Assembly: GCA_963924555.1 (NCBI GenBank)
Contig: OZ004583.1
Span: forward strand, 8,694,582-8,758,581
DNA from: Crambe crambe
Lineage: Eukaryota > Porifera > Demospongiae > Poecilosclerida > Crambeidae
DNA: 64,000 nucleotides
Direction: 5' to 3'
The notes under the pieces are model-generated. The model had not been told where the DNA came from, searched no databases, and saw only the letters and a list, made by a program, of their open reading frames with translations. Within the stretch, counting starts at the first letter, position 1. Each line of letters opens with the position of its first letter. The translations under genes and the position numbers were made by a program. Below are positions 60,119 through 64,000 of this stretch, piece after piece.

Positions 60119-62350
60119 GCCTTGCTTGCTGTGGCAAAAAAGGAAGAGATTTCAGACATTGCCGATAAACTCACAGGTGTCTTCAAATCCAGCAGGTGAG
60201 AGGAGAGGAAGAGAAACATCATCAGTAGGGTTTTATTGAGGGGTATTTGCCCCTTGGAAATTTATTACCTACCTTTATTACTTTACCCTCCCTTTTCCTT
60301 ACAGCTGACCATTAAAAAATAATGCCCTCCCCCCAATATACATTATTTGTATGTGCCACCCTTGAGCAATTTTCTGAGTGAAACCCTGATCAGCAATCCT
60401 TAAGAGTCGATTTCCCCACCTCCCAGGCAATTACGAGACGTCAGTGCACTCAAACTAGTCGAATCTCTCTCCCAGTTGCTCCTGACAACCTCCCCCGGGG
60501 CAAGTGCAAAGGAGGTAGCCCTGTTCCCCATAGTAGCACTCCAGGAGATAGGGACTGCCAATACTGCCAGACAGGAGGTCATTTGGGAACCTGTCACTAC
60601 TCACCTTTCAGAGGTCAGTCATTTGAATTAAACTCTTCCTCCATAAGTAGTTAGTTGCCTTAGTTGCTTTGGGATATTATTCGCAGGATTTAGTTGGTGA
60701 ATTTCTTTAAAATTGTTTCTATGTTTAGGCTTGTTGCCACAGTGATCCAAGCCTGAGGACGTTTGCAGCAGAAGCACTCACTTCATTGATTAGAGGAGCT
60801 CTTGAAAATGAATCTAATGAGGTGCGTATGTATCATAAACACTGCCAAACTTAGATTTGCCACCATACCAGGAGCATTTGTCACCATACCAGGGGCATTT
60901 ACCACTATACCAGGAGCATTTGCCACCATACCAGGGGCATTTACCACTATACCAGGAGCATTTGCCACCATACCATACCAGGGGCATTTACCACTACCAG
61001 GACTAATGAATGACTCACTTTATTTCTTCTGTTTAGGAGAAGAAGGTGATTCTTTTGTCTCCATTGAAGAAATTGACAGGCATTCAGCATGTGGATGTCA
61101 GACAGAAACAGCTGGATTGCATCAGTCAAGTACGGAGGGAGGGGAACAATGAGGGGAGGAGGGGGAGGGGAACAATGAGGGGAGGAGGGGGAGGGAAGGG
61201 AGGGGAACAATAAGGGGAGGAGGGGAGGGAAGGGAGGGGAACAATGAGGGGAAGAGGGGAGGGGGAACGTAGGTCATTCACTGCCTATTTTCTACTTCAG
61301 GTCCTTCACTCAAGTGGACAGAGTTTTCGTTCCAGCTGGTCAGTGGTGTTGGATGTCATTCAATCAGCTACTCAGATGCAGAGGTGTGCACACACACATA
61401 CATAGCAAAACCACCTTAGAATCCATACAGACCTGCTAATAACAGCAGAACATGGGTCATTCCCACTCAAAATTGCCACATATCCCACCATAATTAGGAC
61501 AAATGGCTAATTTAAATATCAATCAAACTGGACAGAGTGTGCAGATTTCTGGTCAGACCTTTGAGTATTTTTTTTCCACTGTTGATTATGTGCTTAGTGA
61601 ATTGCTGATCAGAAGTGGTTTCCAGAGTCTGCAGTTGGTGATAGCAGACTTCCTTCCAGCCATCCCTCACAGCTATGTCTCCTCTTGCGTGGACATGTCA
61701 GGGCAGTATGGTCTCCAAACTGTCGACATCAACATCTCCCTCACCTCCATAGGACTACTGGTCAGTGTGACATGTAGCTGTACATTTACATGCATGTAGC
61801 TCTCTGTGCTTCAAAGGAAAGAATTCCTCTGCTTTGGTCATATTTTAAAAGCATCTGTGAATGCTTATCAACTCAGCTCATTTATGTAGCATATGTAAGC
61901 TTCTATTTTTGTTTTTATTTATTTATTTTTATTTATTTTTTGCAGTGGAATATGGCAGACTATCTCTTCCAAAGTAAGTCTACTCTGAGAGAGAGTTTGT
62001 TGCCTAATACCTATGATGCTGTTTGGATGCTCCTCTTCAAGTGAGTTCACCATCACCACACTGTATCCACAACCGTACTGTAAGAAGATGATGATTCCTC
62101 TCATCCTTGTCCTTCTCCCTGCTTTCTTCTCCTCTTCTCCCCTCATTCTTCTTCTCCCTCTCATCTTTTCCCCTCCCACTGCTTCTCATCCCCCTCATCT
62201 TCTCCCTCCTCCTCTCTCAGACACCTTTCAGACCTGTGTGTTGACGAGAGGGCAGCAGTGAGGAAGAGTGCCAGCCAGACCCTATTCTCCACCATCTCTG
62301 CCCATGGCACACTCCTCCAGAAGGAGACATGGAAGGACGTCCTGTGGAAG
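60119..62350 (+). CDS. MON2: MON2 exons 15-22 (gene continues beyond the window)
   Basis: Exons 60119-60195, 60427-60613, 60729-60821, 61037-61129, 61301-61383, 61598-61760, 61946-62040 and 62221-62350, with matching phases. Landmarks against human MON2: [13 protein letters not shown] (human [12 protein letters not shown]), [44 protein letters not shown] and [22 protein letters not shown]. Exon 20 was started after TGCTTAG because only this gives the right phase. The last exon ends WKDVLWK with a GTCAGT donor, corresponding to human VIWKVLFHLL, so the C-terminal third of MON2 must lie to the right. Confidence 0.92.
60858..61008. repeat. Minisatellite of 21 bases in MON2 intron 17
   Basis: About seven units of the type CACCATACCAGGAGCATTTG. 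It is open in both directions but lies between exons 17 and 18. Confidence 0.85.
61134..61272. repeat. Purine-rich minisatellite in MON2 intron 18
   Basis: About four units of GGGGAACAATGAGGGGAGG type. Confidence 0.8.
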
Positions 62351-62476
62351 GTCAGTTGGTCATGTGACATGCATGTGATCTCCATACACATTGATTCTAT
62401 AATAATAGGCTTCTACATATTATTTTAAGTTTATAATTTGCTAATAATGTAGCATTTCTATGTATGTATGTTCAGT

Positions 62477-62760
62477 TCAGTAGTTACTACTGTTTTTAAC
62501 GATATCCAATGGCAGCTGCATTTCTGCCATATGCAGCTGGTACAGTGAGGTAGACCCTGTGATTAGGAGGCATTGGGAACCACATGTTCTCAGAGTTAGT
62601 GTTAGTAGCAAGTTGATCCCAAGAGTATAACATGAGGTATTTTCATATTTGTTGGTTCCAATCTGAGTGAAGATTTTAAGGTTCTGTTGAGATCCTCGAC
62701 TACTATGCCCTACTGCAGCACCCACAAAGATTAGCACTTCACTAATATTTGAAGACCATT
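62477..62760 (-). pseudogene. Secreted-protein gene, decayed copy in MON2 intron 22
   Basis: It keeps MLIFVGAAVGHSS, FTQIGTNKYE and the bases for NMWFPMPPNRRVYLTVP, but with several frame breaks, and the N-terminal half and signal peptide are gone. It lies right behind MON2 exon 22. Confidence 0.75.
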
Positions 62761-63096
62761 AAAATTCATAATAGTGTGTAGCCCATTGATAGGATTGGCA
62801 ACTGCCACCTGTACATACACATTGCTGCTATGACATCACTCAATGGATTTCTGATGACAGAGTTCATAGTGCAACTACCTGTGTCTGTGTTTGTGCTGGT
62901 AGTCATAACAATATGCCAGCTCACATATATTCTGGCATTCTAGATCTGATGACAATTATGAAAATATTACTGTAATGTGTTATTCTTGGTGTCTTGGCAC
63001 CAATTTTTTAAATCAAGAAGCTATAATATGTCTAAGCAGGAGTATTCATGTATTTTCAAAGTACATGTATGTATGTTCAGTTCAGTACTACTATTT

Positions 63097-63704
63097 TTAA
63101 CGATATCCAATGGCATAGAGATATGCTGCTGCATTGCTGCCATATGCAGTTGGTACAGTGAGGTAGACCCTGCGATTAGGAGGCATTGGGAACCACATGT
63201 TCTCAGAGTTAGTGTTAATAGCAAGTTGATTCCAAGAGTATGACATGAGGTACTTCTCATATTTATTGGTTCCAATCTGAGTGAAGACTGAGGTCACGAT
63301 AAGGTCCATTGTTACTGTGCCCTAGTTTTACACCCACATAGATCAGTACTTCCCTAGCACTGGAAGGAATGATGTTGGGGATGGTGAAGGTCATAGTTGA
63401 AGCATGTCGTAGATTTGATGAACCAATATATCTTCTTGTGACAGACGTCCAGGTGACAGGGTGATTAGATTGCTGAATGGGTGGAGGTGTAGTACCACTA
63501 CACATGGACATTATGGCTGTTCTCAGTTGATTCACCTTTGACAGGAGGTCAGGGCACCCTATTCCAAAGATACACACCCACGGATCATAATAAGCTGGTC
63601 TTATGTATTGTACGTGACTCACTTCCTTCATGGTGTGCTGTAGTCATTGCCGTCATGCAGAGCAGAATGAAAATAGCAATATTCGAAGCAGAGAGAGTCA
63701 CCAT
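63097..63704 (-). pseudogene. Secreted-protein gene, copy with an intron and a frame slip
   Basis: It starts MVTLSASNIAIFILLC (63704), a signal peptide like copies 1 and 2. A GTGAGT donor at about 63625 and a TTTGGAATAG acceptor about 75 bases on join in phase to give an extra segment CPDLLSKVNQLRTAIMSMC, absent from copies 1 and 2. The core then follows (IPSSAREVLIYVG) until a two-base loss in the part coding DLKVFTQ, after which the frame changes and runs to IGYR. The extra segment with two cysteines and a leucine-rich helix may be the ancestral form. One slip only, so an error is possible. Confidence 0.7.
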
Positions 63705-63712
63705 TGTTAGTT

Positions 63713-63902
63713 TTAGGTCACTTTGGGAGGTCAGCAGTAACTTGAGAGAGATGTGTGTTATGAACTGTCAGAAAATCCTCTTTTATAGCAGAAAGCTGGT
63801 GAATTTTAGGTCACTTTGGGAGGTCAGCAGTAACTTGAGAGAGATATGTGTGTTATAAACTGTCAGAAAATCCTCTTTTATAGCAGAAAGCTGGTGAAAA
63901 CA
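63713..63902. repeat. Tandem duplication of the promoter region (about 95 bases, two copies)
   Basis: Each copy begins TTTTAGGTCACTTTGGGAGG and ends with a minus-strand TATAAAAG (63780-63787 and 63875-63882) and AGCAGAAAGCTGGTGAA. The gene at 63097-63704 thus has two TATA boxes in series. Confidence 0.8.
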
Positions 63903-64000
63903 ATATAATTCCTCGTGTGTCAATCCATTAAAATTAATAGGGTACATGAAATTCATGTTGTGTGTGTGTTAGAGTGTGTTGACCTTTGTTTGGAGTTCAG

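Noticed and set aside
60783-60971. Minus-strand frame of repeated [13 protein letters not shown]
   Set aside because: It is the 21-base minisatellite in MON2 intron 17; unit length divisible by three keeps it open by chance.

Overview
This is eukaryotic, animal-type DNA: AT-rich, with short GT-AG introns, many microsatellites and many small inverted-repeat transposons. The gene set (a MON2 trafficking gene, expanded AIG1/GIMAP-like GTPases, a Death-domain protein with a partner segment I recall from sponge and cnidarian predictions) and compact introns suggest an early-branching invertebrate, most likely a sponge. The species cannot be fixed from the sequence.

The window is a degenerate tandem array anchored on MON2, the Dopey/Sec7-related endosome-Golgi scaffold. 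Each unit, in order, holds: a decayed block of internal MON2 exons (+), a small secreted-protein gene (-), a decayed Rho GTPase piece (+), the last two exons of a UQCRC1-like gene (-), MON2 exons 1-5 (+), then a cluster of AIG1/GIMAP-like GTPases (-). MON2 exons 1-5 occur three times (6871-8560, 19332-21030, 43228-44926), nearly identical and all open. The only well-preserved continuation lies at the right: exons 6-14 (53854-56848) and 15-22 (60119-62350), with splice phases that join exactly. The gene runs out of the window. Decayed internal exon blocks lie at 2380-3792, 15168-16008 and 38980-39507.

The GTPases fall into two broad classes. Short ones (about 260 aa, P-loop near the N-terminus) are intact at 9711-10502 and mostly broken elsewhere. 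Long ones (about 450-475 aa: low-complexity/acidic linker, GTPase, glycine-zipper-like C-terminus) look intact at 35578-36918, 48882-50312 and 51947-53332; the one at 27164-28591 is open but has a swapped C-terminus. Several lie antisense inside the 8.9 kb intron between MON2 exons 5 and 6. A Death-domain gene (12771-14090) with a decayed copy (about 23414-24086) sits among them. An intronless, TATA-driven helical protein gene (57236-58150) sits in the intron between MON2 exons 14 and 15.

Other content: a 5'-truncated Ty3/gypsy-type fossil (about 28945-31239), several small DNA transposons (24477-24939 with a transposase N-terminus, 40884-41245 with a visible empty site in paralogous units, foldback elements), and microsatellites and minisatellites. 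Because the units are so alike, some copies might be uncollapsed haplotypes or assembly artefacts; this caveat applies to every statement on copy number.
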